Positions 1 to 11,383 of a stretch of 39,403 bases of DNA are shown here, piece by piece. Numbering within the stretch: position 1 is the stretch's first letter; each line of letters starts with the position of its first letter. The stretch is taken from contig JABCPU010000554.1 of NCBI GenBank assembly GCA_016800925.1, positions 1-39,403 on the forward strand. Direction: 5' to 3'. The stretch is from Suillus spraguei (lineage: Eukaryota; Basidiomycota; Agaricomycetes; Boletales; Suillaceae). The notes beneath the pieces were generated by a model that made no database searches, was not told the origin of the DNA, and worked only from the letters and a program-made list of their open reading frames with translations. Position numbers and translations under genes: made by a program.

Positions 1-245
1 GAAGGTACTTGGAAAGGTTGGGTGGGTAAGGTGATTGTGAATGAAATTGACACGGTTCTGGACTCCCTGTCCCTTGCGCCTGCCACAGTTGTGACACGCC
101 TGGTTTCCCAATATCCAGCGGAATTAAATCGTGTTATACTTCCCACGGCTACAATATCGAGGACTCATCACTAGTGGGAATCAATGATCCGGGAGCCTGT
201 AGTAAGTACTAATTAAGGTGTTCCTGCATACTATTGACCGTACAT

Positions 246-1276
246 TCAAATGTCGCTATAGCTCATCCACCACTGAGGCGGTTGGCCGAGTAAGGTCGTC
301 ATCATATCCATTTGTGCTTGTGTAGGTCGTGCTTGGAAGCTGACGGGATCATTTGAACAAACGGAGATGACAACCACGACCTCTTCTGCATCGTACTCAA
401 CTTCGAATTCATTGTCAGCGTCTCCAAATACCGAGCTTTCGTTTCCATCATTGTGGCTTGTATAGTCCTCATCTTCGTCCTCCTTTGTGTCCTCATGGTG
501 GTCATTGGTGATGGCCTCGTGTTCGTCAGTCTTGCTATCGTCGTCCTTTTCGTCTTCGTAGTGACATTCATCGCCCTGATCTTCATCAGTCTTTGGGTCG
601 TCTTCTTTTTCGTCCTCAAAGTAAATTGGATTGCGTTCGTCAGTCTTTGGGTCGTCCTCCTTTTCATCTTCATAGTGAGTTAATTTTTCTTCATCAGTCT
701 TTGTATTGTCGTCCTTTTCATCTTCGTAGTAAGCTGTATCGCCTTCATAATGACTCGACTCTTGTTCATTGATCTTCGTGTCGTCCTTCTTTGTGTCTTC
801 GCGGACAGTTGGACCGTCTTCATCTTCGTCAGTCTTTGTATCGTCCAATCCATCAGCCAACCCTTTTCCCTCCCCCTCCGAGTCTTCATCCGCCGAATCC
901 TCAGGCTCTGAGATCAGATCGATACAACACTTATAATCCAACTGACGGAGGCGCAACTCCTTCAAAAGCCAATTACGAGTCAAGGATGCGCACGTGGGAT
1001 CATAAAAATCGGCAGGATCGATGAACTTCCTGATCTCGTTCTCGAAGGCGAGAATGAAGTCTTGGGTGATGTAATAACCGTAATATTGTTCACAGTTTTC
1101 TTTAGGGGGACATTTGATATCGATCTGGGACTCCTGGGGGGACGAGGAAATCTGTGATGTTGAGGTGGGTTTTTGTATGCTATGTAACACTGAAAAATGA
1201 AGGTTCGAACCTGGAATTTGAGGCTTTGGACGAATTCTTTGAAGTAGAACGACAATTGCTCAAATGAGAAGGACAT
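246..1276 (-). CDS. Acidic repeat protein of unknown function
   Basis: The family is not recognised. The uninterrupted frame (246-1190) has no ATG at its 5' end. Splicing an intron at 1152-1210 (59 nt, phase 0, GT..AG) joins it to a short first exon (1211-1276) that starts with ATG and encodes MSFSFEQLSFYF. This gives about 323 residues. The first third is an ordinary globular-looking segment with several Cys and aromatic residues (NCEQYYGYYITQDF). From about residue 100 the protein turns into a very acidic tract with imperfect repeats of the type HYEDEKEDDPKTDE, then a short hydrophobic patch and a C-terminus ending SYSDI. The tract suggests a disordered, perhaps nuclear or nucleic-acid-mimicking protein, but this is inference only. 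The 5' splice site (GTTCGA) is atypical, so the first exon is less certain than the second. No neighbour hints at function. Confidence 0.5.
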
Positions 1277-2056
1277 CGTGTGAGAGATAATTTGGATGAT
1301 GATTAGGTGCTCTGACTACTCTGAGTCTTAGCCAACTTGTCATATATGGTTCCCTTTCAGACTTCCCCCCTTTGTTCGGTGATCCTTTGTCTCATATTGT
1401 TCCTCAGGTGGCTCAGGTTTCTCGATGCTAGATTGGGTGTGGACGCTTTGAAAGCGCTATCAACGCCAGAGCGCGGTGCAATACTTCCAAGGAATAGTTG
1501 TTCTTCTCAGTGGTTTATACACTAGCCGCCAACTGACGCAGTGCTTCACAATCTGCGGGAGTGTTTTGAATGAACTTGTCTGGCTTGCAAAGGTGCAATA
1601 GAGAATTTCGATCGATCACGAGTATTACATGGACCCCTTCCGCAGAAATTCAGACATTTGGCTGGTTGTTGGGCCAGTCTTAGACGCTCAATCCCCCGGC
1701 AGTATGCTAAACCAAAGCTAACTCTAATTGCCTCTGATGTCTTGGTCCGAAATTTCAAATAGCACAATAAGGTTCAAATCGGTTCTGGTACAACTTTGAT
1801 TAGTACAAGGATACGAGACTATTCTATGTACATACAGTGGTGATACAAAAGATAAATTGGAAGTGTTACATGCAAGGAGCTGAATGAAAACTTGAAACCG
1901 CATAGGACAAAGCAAGGAAGGTAGGATGTCATATATTAAAAAATTTTCAGGTCTGAATCATGTACTAATGTTCCACTGAGCTAGTCATGAGAATTGCGCA
2001 GTGCGTGAAAGTGCAACCGATCTCACCTCTAGAAGCCATGCACTAGGCGTTAGGCT
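1277..2056. other. Intergenic stretch, no gene seen
   Basis: Between the acidic protein and the terpene synthase the only open frames are short (62-73 codons), overlap on opposite strands and have no recognisable motif. This stretch probably holds the promoter of the acidic protein and the 3' untranslated region of the terpene synthase. Confidence 0.4.
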
Positions 2057-3217
2057 CTACAAGGGCCTTTTCGGAAGTAGCTTGACAACTCGGTCCTGAT
2101 CGATAGCATAGCGGAGAGAATTAAAGTGCCAGTGAAGTGAGCCGACCATCCAGTTCTGCAGTCCTTCGATGTAGACAGCGACCTGCCTGTCAACATTCTC
2201 TCCCCATGAGGGTAGGATAGCACGGTTGGATTCGAAGCGCTGGATGGCACGTTTGCACATCTGGTTAACGTAGTCAATGGCGGCTTGCAGGTCTAGTCCT
2301 TGATCGTTCATGATAACGGCAACTATATTTTCCCAAGGTGCGCTACCGCGAGATTGCTCCTTGTTGTATGATAAGATGTCCTGTTGGCGGTAATGTCAAC
2401 GGTGCCTCAGCATCCAACAACAGAAACAGAATTACATTAGCCCAAGCAATATGATCGGTGGCCGCGTCTTCCAAGGCCTTGACAACTGGATGCGACATAA
2501 CTTCGTCGGGAAGATCAATTTGAGCCACGAATTCGATCAAGGAATAGGACATTGTTGGCGCGATTAAATCTCGCCTCATGGTGATATAAGATTGTACATC
2601 ATACATGTTTCCTTTAGCACGGTCGTATACCTGCTTAGCCACCGCAACGAAGAACAGTTCAATTCCGTGGAGAAACCGCTTTGTGCAGCCAGGGCCAGCA
2701 GTCTCCCTGAAGCGGCTGAAAATCCTAACAGCATAGTAACTTTCAGAAAGTGTGTGGTGTAAAAAAAATATGCATACGATTTGCACATCTTGACGCCAAC
2801 TTGTTCCATGTCAAAATTGATAGGATCACGGAACGCCAAAATACAGGTTTCATGCATTGCCTGTACATCGACGGCATCATACTCCATCCAGTCGTCTATA
2901 ATGAACAACCAGTTAAGGAAGTCAGAACAGACTCGGAGATGAAAAGCATCTGCATCAGGATAGGAAAGGGCAGCCAATGCGCCTGCGTCCACATCAATGT
3001 ACTCTCCAATCTCGGGTTCTACAAGTTGCGCCACGTCAGTAAGCCACTGATCGGACGCACGGGACGCCACATCGCGGTGAGGATTCTGTCGCAAGGGATA
3101 GTGGCAATCATTGATGAGGTCAGGTAAAATGAATTGTGAAGGTTCAGAGTCAGGTCCGGGAGTGGTCGTGTGGGCAACAGTGGAAAACATGATGACTTCA
3201 GGGGTCACTGGATTCAT
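2057..3217 (-). CDS. Sesquiterpene synthase (class I terpene cyclase)
   Basis: This class I terpene cyclase is expected to ionise farnesyl diphosphate and cyclise it to a sesquiterpene in the cytosol. Three exons join cleanly: 3217-2778, 2724-2436 and 2380-2057, with introns of 53 and 55 nt (GTATGC..TTAG and GTAATT..ACAG). The product is 350 residues, normal for basidiomycete sesquiterpene synthases. The first metal-binding motif is DDWME at residues 108-112, an acidic D-D-x-x-E form. The second, the NSE triad, is NDILSYNKE at residues 243-251, and it only appears after intron 2 is removed, which supports the gene model. The conserved late Arg-Tyr pair is at 333-334 (HFNSLRY). No in-frame stop is seen, so the gene looks functional. 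A P450 relic lies 2.4 kb upstream on the same strand and shares promoter blocks with it. The cyclisation product cannot be read from sequence. Confidence 0.93.
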
Positions 3218-3388
3218 ATTGTGAACGTCGAGATGAGGAACACATAGTCTAGGAAAATTGTCAGTATTTATAGTAAATCTTTAGTGTCTCTCTCGCTCTG
3301 ATCTGTCATGGATAAGGATATTGAACCTTTTTTCATTAAAGACAAGTTGAAACCATTCACGTTAGATAAGACCAACGTTATGCGAGAA

Positions 3389-3473
3389 GGAAGACTCGTC
3401 AGACGCCCAGGGTAGAGTGCTGTTCCGGCTTTTTGATACATGACTTGACTTCAATCAGGCAGGTGGACTAACG
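3389..3473 (-). promoter_or_regulatory. Promoter blocks shared with the P450 relic
   Basis: Two segments about 170-260 bp upstream of the terpene synthase start closely match segments upstream of the P450 relic. GGAAGACTCGTCAGACGCCCAG (3389-3410) matches 6548-6569, and CAATCAGGCAGGTGGACTAACG (3452-3473) matches 6656-6677. A weaker match around TTGATACATGACTTGA lies between them. They could be binding sites of a shared regulator or leftovers of a promoter duplication. Confidence 0.45.
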
Positions 3474-5595
3474 GACCGCGTTGTCTGCATTTACTGAGGG
3501 TAAGTCTGAAGATTGTTGAACCTTATCATTACATAATACCTCATGTGCTGATTCGTCGAAGCGCTAGAATACATTTGTGTTCATAAATTTAAAATGACCA
3601 TTGATCCCTGCAAACCTACACTTCAATAGGGTATTAATATGCGCATAAAAACATAATTATATCGGTCTGTAAGTTTCGTGACTACCATATCATGGATGAG
3701 TCATGAGTTCACTGATGGTGACCATCCCCAACTGGTCAGTTTCTAGAATGCCATCCGCAATGCTATTATTGAAACTGCATCCCATCCCTTGATGCTGATA
3801 AGTAAGTCTTCGACAGCGACTCACTAACCTTTATTGAATGTAATTGCGGAGTTGTAAAATCACCGGTGACAGTGAGTCGGCGAGTTACTACTACTTCCTT
3901 GTTGCTGTGTGGAAGATTTTTTGTCCCGCACATCCCGGATCGTGTTACGATTCACAAATGATTCTGGTCATTCTCAATGAGAACGTGCTTTCTTTCATTT
4001 CACCTTCCTGTCATGTGTATCATGAAAAGTCATATATCGTTTTAATCGTGATTAATACTCTAATAAGCACGAAATGTGGGCAAAGCGCAGGTCACAAAAC
4101 ACGCATTCTGTTAGCGTCTAGTGTCGACAAGTCATACCTTCATCGACACACCATGCCCAAGGCACTCAGGACTCCACATTCTTCTGTAGATGATACCAAA
4201 AAATATCACCGCGATTGCAAGAGATCATTCCAGAGTCAGCTGTGCAAGGTACCTTATGGAAGCGGAGCCTCGGAGACGGCATGCAGAGTTTCGAGTTCCC
4301 AATATGAAGGGGACACGTCAAGCTCTGAAAGAGATAGGAACACATGCTAGCCCGGATATCGCCATCATGGGCTGCCTACACCGTACAACAGTAGTAAGTC
4401 ACAAGGTCTGCTGACGCCATTCTGCTCTATTCTAGTTCAAGTAGCCGCGTGCTTAATGGTCTTCCAATCAAATCCACTTTGATTCAATTGAGAGCTTGGT
4501 TTCGCACCACAATTAATGCTTATTTCACCCACCCTACCAAGGATCTTGAGGTAAGATCAAATATCCATCTCCATTATGCTGATTTTAGCGATAGAAGCGC
4601 TGAATGGTGGTATATCTAGCATGAACACTAATTCATAAGCAGGTTTCCGGCGGCTCCACCTGCTTGCGTCCCACCCTAAGCTGGGGCGCTGATGTTCGGA
4701 TCAGCCCAACACTTCTAGATCATGTCACCGACTCTGGGTGGAGCCAGTCTAAGCCGGATTAGAAAATGTAAGTTCTGGCTGTTCCGCTACTAGTTCGGTC
4801 ATATCCGCACTTAGTTAGGTTTTCGAACTCGGGTATGATGACATAGACATAGAATCAAGTGAGTAAGCAATGTGACCTGCTACCGGTCTGAAATCTTTAA
4901 TTAGATCGGCTCTCTATCTTTCAGATACCACGTTACCATTTGACCGCTATTTAGTAAAAGTTAGATCTCACAAACTGTTCCAGAGAAAGGTACGAAGCTA
5001 TGTAGTTTCTGAAAGATTTATCTATTTGGGAATGGTACCAGCCTGAGGTCACTAGTACCTGTCATTACACACTTTTCTGAAAGACAGAGAGCCGATCTAT
5101 TTTGGAATGGTAACACTCCTCAAGGCCTCGTCTGGGGAGCGCGGGTGAATTAAGAACGGAAACCACTGGTTCGAATTCACCGCTTGGGCTAGCGGACAAC
5201 GATTGTATTATAGTGGTGCGTGAGTAGTTTTACGTCATGCTCGAAGAGTTTGCGATGTGCCTGAATGTTTACAAGCCACAGCCACAGGACTTATGGAGTC
5301 GAGGATATCATGGAACGGATCTGGTTTTTGAAGGTCAATGGATTCGAAAACAATTCTCTTGTTCAGAGACAGGGACAGAAGCTGCAAAATCTTGCCATCC
5401 AGTGCTCTGCGCTGATATACAATTATGTGCTATTATATGACAGGCCACTACAAGTTCAACGACTCCTACTTCGAATTCATCATCACTCGAATATGTTCTT
5501 CCCTCGCAGGGTTCACGCTTTCAAATGAGCGACGAAATGGTTTTGAGTGACTGCGGTAGAGTCAGCCGCAGGTTCTCAAATATATATCAGTTCAC
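3474..5595. other. Gene-free stretch between synthase and P450 relic
   Basis: Open frames here (for example 3844-4350, plus) have no motif, no convincing splice pattern and no similarity to anything recognised. A small inverted-repeat unit at 4903-5098 is described separately. An imperfect hairpin pairing GCGGGTGAATT with AATTCACCGC lies near 5138-5186 and does not fold as a tRNA. Confidence 0.4.
4903..5098. repeat. Small inverted-repeat unit, MITE-like
   Basis: A 22-bp arm at 4903-4924 (AGATCGGCTCTCTATCTTTCAG) is repeated inverted with one mismatch at 5077-5098. The pair encloses 152 bp without coding capacity. A second, shorter copy of the right-arm flank (CTGAAAGATTTATCTATTTG) begins near 5009, inside the unit. 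Size and arms fit a miniature inverted-repeat element, but no clear target-site duplication was found and the family is unknown. Confidence 0.4.
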
Positions 5596-6515
5596 TTACA
5601 TCACCAAGCCGGTGCTGAACTCTGGCTTCACCTCAATCCTGTGTCCGTTTGAGTCTCTGGCATGATCGATGCGCAAGACGCCTGCAAGGGTCGGTGAGTA
5701 GTTGAAAATGAGAGCAAGCGTAGAATATTTACCTGCCATGACCAAAGACAAAATGGTTGACGAAAAGGTCCTTGAGCTTCCCATCAACTGTTAGATGACG
5801 AGTAGGATCGAAGCGTGACGCATCGGGAAATATGTCTTCATCCCGAGAAAGTGCCCTGGGTCATGGTCAGCTCAAGCCACCATTACATGAACTCCACTGC
5901 GACACACCACTGATTAACCATGACTATCGCACCTGATTGAACTACAGATGAGTTAACTATCACCTTGACTCATACAACTTTGAACCTTTGGGTATAAATG
6001 ATTTGCGATGTTGTCGTAAAGTCTCGCCATATGGAAGCAATGGAGTAATAAAAGTCAGCCCAGCTCTGCATCGTCAGTGGATGAAGAAAACAATGAATGA
6101 AACTATCAATGCATACAATTCACGGGTGCGAATAACGGGTCGAGTAGAGTAATTTGCAGACCCCTTGTCCAGCAATTCCCGCGCGATGGTTCACAGTTTA
6201 TGATGATCAAGTCGATCCAAGTATGCTGCAGTGAATAATTTTTCCTATGATGAAGTATAAATTTGAATCTAAGAGTTCGACAATGAGGCTATTGGCTCGC
6301 TACTAACCATATGTCTTTCCCCACGTAGTATATGTGAGCCAAGGTCGTTTAGTATCTAATTGCAGCGCGTTACCCAAAATTGGTAGCGGACGAGGGCCAG
6401 GCGGCAGAGGTAAAGGGTAGACACGTCTGCGAGTTAGACTCAAAGCAACAACCGGAACAATGATGCACGATATCCCTAAAGCGAGAACATGAGTAAAGAG
6501 CATGGCATGGACCAT
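5596..6515 (-). pseudogene. Cytochrome P450 relic, internally deleted
   Basis: The pieces of a microsomal cytochrome P450 appear in the right order, but only about 0.9 kb remains where a full gene needs over 1.5 kb. The first exon (6515-6303) has an N-terminal membrane segment followed by the proline-rich hinge (LPPGPRPLPILGN) and TTWGKTYG. Next come fragments resembling the region after the hinge (TIARELLDKGSANYSTRP, then TPLLPYGETLRQHRK) in different frames. The whole I-helix to ExxR region is missing. The 3' part has the meander-like stretch SRDEDIFPDASRFDP and then HFVFGHGR, but jumps directly to the C-terminal strand (RIEVKPEFSTGLVM), so the loop carrying the haem-ligand cysteine is absent. 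It cannot be an active P450. It probably once oxidised the product of the neighbouring terpene synthase; this is inference from proximity, shared strand and shared promoter blocks. Confidence 0.82.
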
Positions 6516-6547
6516 TAGTACTAAGCAAGATCAATGTTACATGAAAA

Positions 6548-6677
6548 GGAAGACTTGTCGGGTGCCCAGCTCGGTCGAGTTCACTGTTCCAGGGTCCAGT
6601 GCTGCCAGCTTGTTAATACATTTGATTTGAATAGTTCATAGTCTAATCCATATAGCAATCAGACAGGTGGATCAACG
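6548..6677 (-). promoter_or_regulatory. Promoter blocks upstream of the P450 relic
   Basis: GGAAGACTTGTCGGGTGCCCAG (6548-6569) and CAATCAGACAGGTGGATCAACG (6656-6677) are near-copies of two blocks upstream of the terpene synthase. They occur in the same order and orientation, 108 bp apart here against 63 bp there. They begin about 30 bp upstream of the P450 start codon. Confidence 0.45.
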
Positions 6678-7178
6678 TAAGCCTCGCACCTTCGTTTAGG
6701 GTGCCATCAGGGAACCTACTAGTTTTAGGATGCCGCGTTACGTTGACTGCAGGGCTTTGATATACAGCAAGATTACTAATTAACCTTGCGGCCACAGGAA
6801 AATTCTAGTCGAGTTGCCAGTGCCATGACTCGGACGTTGTTAACTTACTTCCAACACCATTTTTGGAGTGTTCTTGCTGGAAGCTTGCATAAATCGAGGA
6901 GTTCTGTATGAGATTGTGTAGGCCCATCAGTAAAATACTGATAGCCTGAGGTTGTGTGGCACTGCACACTGCACAGTACCATATGTTGGCACAGGTGTCA
7001 TGACAGGGCAGCCTGCGTCTAGCCGAGTCACCATAAGACGATCACGTTCAGGAATTTCATGGGCAGGCTACAAAAATTGCACCATAGTCTGATGATTCCA
7101 CAAGCGTGTAGCCAAAATCTGAGAAGTAAAGCACACCGCACGGCCAGTAAAACCTCAAGTTTCACTTATTTTCCATCG
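6678..7178. other. Intergenic stretch, nothing recognised
   Basis: About 500 bp without a supported open frame or repeat, between the P450 relic promoter blocks and the 3' end of the ubiquitin-like gene. Confidence 0.4.
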
Positions 7179-8800
7179 CTAATCATTCAAACAGCACATG
7201 ATTGAGAAGTGACTTGCAACACCCAGAGTCCTAAACATACAAGTGAGATTGGTGGCGTATCGAATCCGAACCTCCATCCCACCCCATTCCAACACCCTGA
7301 ACAAGACCATATCACTGGCTTCTGCAAGGACAACTCCTGCCACGTCCACCCACCATGAGACGTCCTTCTCTGCTTGGATTTGCGCGTGAGACCAATCCGC
7401 CAAGTGTTCTTTGCGGATACCCTTGAACAACATGAATACGCGAGTCACAACGTCAGGTTGCGGAGAAATGCTCAATGAAGCGGCACGTTCATACGCGAGT
7501 TGGGGGACAAATCGAAGGGCGATGTATTCATGCTTGAGGATAGACGGTAGCCAGTAGCTGCCATAGCAGTGATCAGTTTCAGTACGATATTCAGAGACGC
7601 GTATATGTACGTACGTGATAAAGGATGTTCTGGCCTCGGTGTGAAGTCCCAGAGCCTTGAGTGATTTATCGAGGTAAACGGTGACTTTGTCGACTGAGAT
7701 GACAATGGAATCCGTGTCGCCGAGAGTGCTGGATGTGGGACTGAATACATCCACCGATTGCGGTTTGGATGCTGGCGGACGGGGAAATGCATCCGAATTT
7801 GTCCTGTGAAGATTCGTATGAGTGAACTGAGAGTGATTTCTACATGAGGGAACTCACTCTGCCTCCCAGAATAAGTAGGATACATCTAAACCGGTGTTCC
7901 TTTCAGTCAAATTCCCGTCTTGGTGGGTGCGTACGTTCCATTCGATATGCTGTCGGTTTTCTTGCTTCAGGGTGACGACAGGATAAATAGCGGAGAAGCT
8001 CCACTCAGGACTGAGGGATAATTTGACAGAAACGTCGACATCGGAGGGCGAGTATAGATAGATGACTGGCTTTCCACCAACCTGCTCCTCATAAAGATAG
8101 ATAAGGTCTCCATCCTCAATATCGTACGATCCGATACTCCTAGCATGATCCATTCTCGATTCGTCCCAAACCGTTCTATATGTAGTTGGACATTGTCCCT
8201 CCGTGCGAGCAGCAATATCAACAAGACTCTGCACACGCTTGGACCTCTTCATTGTAACAGGAAGAATATCGCCAGATTTCAGTACCAATTTGACCCTGAC
8301 CTTGTCATTTTTGCTGCTGCGTGGTCTCAACTTCAGTAGACATAATCATAGATTTGGGGTGCATACGAGCGATCATTAACCTGAGGCTGAGCCAATGTGG
8401 ACTGGTTGTTAGGCAATGAAATGGCCCTAGCGTCACTAGGCGGAAGTGAGATGGGCAGTGGAATCTCCGCGCGAGTCACTTCAACAAATGTGAGTGAGTC
8501 AATTATTTTGTCCCATGTTCCAGCTGTGATGTCCACATAGTGACCTTCGCAAATATCAAGTTGGTTAGTCTGAAATGTCACAGCGTCCCTTGGAATAGTT
8601 GGGAAATGTTGACATGCACTGTCAAGCATGAGCTTATGGTGTTGATGAGCCATTTTGAAGATTTCAATAGTTGTTCCACCCACCTTATATGACTTGTGTC
8701 GGTTGACCATTACACGCTTTTGACCGTGTTTCAGAACAAGAAGTTTTGGAATTTGCTTCGCTAAGTTTGTTTTAAACTTGTTGCTGGAAACTTTCGGCAT
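7179..8800 (-). CDS. Multi-exon protein with ubiquitin-like segments
   Basis: One gene is proposed from three open frames. The 5' part starts at ATG 8800 (MPKVSSNKF) and contains a segment PKLLVLKHGQKRVMVNRHKS followed by ICEGHYVDITAGTWDKIIDS. An intron at 8317-8366 (GTATGC..CGCAG, 50 nt) removes an in-frame stop and joins it to KVRVKLVLKSGDILPVTM. That segment looks like a ubiquitin fold beta-hairpin and is followed by DGDLIYLYEEQ and the stretch GGKPVIYLYSPSDVDVSVKL. Further introns at 7804-7857 and 7558-7614 restore frame, and the protein ends shortly after EWGGMEVR. A possible additional 51-nt in-frame intron lies after RHKSYK. The architecture matches uncharacterised basidiomycete proteins as I recall them; no enzymatic motif is visible. 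The function is unknown. The order of exons is well supported, the exact start less so. Confidence 0.65.
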
Positions 8801-9040
8801 GGCAGTATAGAAACAAATATCTAGAGGCACGAAGTTTTGAGCTTTCAAGCAGAGTGAGACGGCGTTGTCTTGTCGAAATTTCAAATTTCTCAAGTGTCTT
8901 CAGGTCAACTGGGTGGTATTTGGTTAACTTTATAGCAGTTTGCATCAAGAGGTGGTGCAAAAGTAAAATTCCGGATATGGAGCGTAACTTTACATAAGCT
9001 TTCAAGCCTTAATATACAGCCACTTGGACTTTCCGGCCAG

Positions 9041-11383
9041 TCATTTGCCTGTTGGATTTTGCATGCGGGTTCTCTGGGACAACACTGCTGCAAACCCTTT
9101 GGCGCAGCCATCAGATGTCACTACGAAGTTTGAGCTGTCGTACCTTGGGGCTTGCAATATTGGTTTTGACACATGGGCAGCATTAAGGTCCAAGAATGCC
9201 TTTGTGTGTTGCTCCGCCCATAAACTGTCGAGTTTGAAATTGCGCAAGGTGTGTCTGTATGTATTCTTTGTATATGGGACCATCAATGGTGCAGCTTTAA
9301 CTATATCTTGTAGATGTCCTTCTCATCTGGAGTAGTTCTGTATTAGGTCTTGGAAGTGACTGGTGAGTCCTAGGAATGATTCGAGGTTCAGTGCATCTGG
9401 TGGTTGTTCTCAACTGACTGCCGCAGTGAGTTGTGCCAGGTCTGGTTGTACACCCTTGGGTCCTATCATGGCACCTGCAAACATAGTTTCAGTCATGAAT
9501 AGACGACACTTTGTGGGACAAAGGGAAATATTGTGCTCATGACATCTCTTGAATATTCGCATTAGTTTCTCCGTCATCTCCTCAAAGGTATTTGCTGCAG
9601 TCCCTCCATCATCGACAAACAGTTCCATCGTACTATCAGCTAATATATCATGCAGGTTAGTTGCTGTCATTTCTGAGAATGTTGATGGCATGCCCGTCAG
9701 GCCCATTGGCATTCTCTTATACCAGAGGTATCCATGCCCTTTGACGTAGAACACTGTGAAGGGTCGTGATTCCTCTGGAACCTCGACAGCATAGAATCCA
9801 GATGCGAAGTTGAATACTGACATGTACCTATGACCACTGAGTCACAGTTGTTTGGCCCTAATATCACCCTGTGGCATTGGTGCTATGTTTGTGACATGAT
9901 TGGCCTCATTGAAGTTTTGGCATATTCTCCACTTCTGTGGCTTATCCACTGAGTTCTCCTTCTTAGGGCCCTCAGCTACTTCCTTTTCTGATAAGGTAAA
10001 TGCTGGAGGTTGACCGTGTTGTGAGCATTAGCTATTGATGGCCCTTTGAAGTTCTTCTAACATCATCCCTTCCTGCTTATGTGCTTTCTTTGCTAGGACT
10101 GTATTTGCACAGCATTTGACAAGTTCCAGGGGTGCGTGCTCGATGATCCCTGCTTTCAGCATTTCATCAACTTTACCATGCAGGAATTGTAGTTGCAGCG
10201 GTGTGAGAGGTCTTTGGTGGACTCCCAGATTGAATGTTGTCCCATCTGGTATGTTCAGCTTGTGAATCGCCCCCGGTACTGGTATGACTTCTCCTAGTGA
10301 ACACGCGAAGATATCAGCATATTCAAAAACTAATGCTTTGACCTTTTTTAGTTCCTCTGGGGTTAAATCCTCGCCATACTGTACTCGTTTGGTGATCCAA
10401 ACGATCCTCAGAGGATTATGTGGGTCCATGAGCCATGTATATATTGCTGCGTCATTTCTCAGGAAGTCAGTGGGGATTTCTTTCAGTAGTGTGTCTAACT
10501 CAGCTGGTGTTATAGGGTCTCCGTCCATATTGATGCATATTGGAATGATGTCATCTGCGTCTTCGTCTCTATGTGCGCTGTTTCCTGTTGGTGCCTGTGT
10601 GAGTATTGTGCTCAATTTGAAATTGTTGACTCGCCTTTGAAGGTTTTCCATTTCTACTTCCTCTATGATTCTCTGTACCCCTGCTGCCTCCTTACTAATG
10701 ACGACCTTGGTCTCTTTTGCAGGTATGCGATTGCACAATATTGTCATGCCTCCAATTCCTGTGACACTAACATCATCGACCTTGTAGTCATGGACTGCCT
10801 TGAATGTCTGTAGTAATTGCTTCCTGAAGAGAAATTCCCATCCTCCGCCACTTTGAAATACTTTGAATTCTCCAGCTGCCCAGATTCCTCCAATTACAAT
10901 GTCTCCCTTCCATACAGCTTCTGATGGTATAATTGTTCCATTGACCATGCGAAGGTGTTTCATGGACAAGCTCCAGTTCCCTAATTGATGCTTGATTCAA
11001 TTGAAAACTGATGTGCACATAGTGCTAATCATGGCACCTTCATCAAACAGTGCCTGAACTCGCACTACTTCTCCTTGTGGACCTATAAATGAGGTATGGT
11101 GTTGGAATGGTGAACAGTGTTGAGTATAGTGCCTGTCATTCTTAACATCTCCCGTTGAGTACAAGTTAATGATCTTGTATAGCTCATCTGCTGTTGGTAC
11201 ATTGATGGAGTCTTTGCCTAGAAGTGTTTCGACATGGCTGATGGGTTGGTCCTCATATGCTGCCTCTTCACATATGAGGACCGATTGTTCAACTGGGTGA
11301 GGTATGTGTTCTGCCTGGGTTGTCTGGTGCTCCTCTACACTGACAATCCTTGTCCTTTTCCCTGCTCCCATTGCTGTGCACAC
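9041..11383 (-). pseudogene. Gypsy pol: protease, reverse transcriptase, partial RNase H
   Basis: The protease active site is ALFDEGAMIS, a variant of the D-S/T-G-A motif, followed by a TGA at 10997-10999 and then the rest of the protease fold (VIGGIW, VTGIGGMTILCN). The reverse transcriptase begins around LNIPDGTTFNLGVHQRPLTP. It continues across a TGA at 9842-9844 into FNFASGFYAVEVPEES, KRMPMGLTGMPSTF and the catalytic LFVDDGG box at about 9615-9635. The sequence after VDD (GG in place of the usual Ile/Leu) is a feature I associate with a fungal gypsy subgroup. The RNase H start (VTSDGCAKGFAAVLSQR) is cut off after NPTGK. Other stops lie near 9414 and 9333. Nothing downstream encodes an integrase in this copy. 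Confidence 0.85.

Noticed and set aside
453..683. A hydrophobic plus-strand open frame resembling a membrane protein
   Set aside because: It is the antisense shadow of the acidic repeat protein; GAN codons read backwards give Val, Phe, Ile and Leu.
3844..4350. A 168-codon plus-strand open frame
   Set aside because: No domain, no splice logic, unusual composition, and it lies in an otherwise non-coding stretch.
5130..5190. GGTTCGAATTC word resembling a tRNA T-loop
   Set aside because: The surrounding sequence forms one simple hairpin; no acceptor, D or anticodon arms fit.
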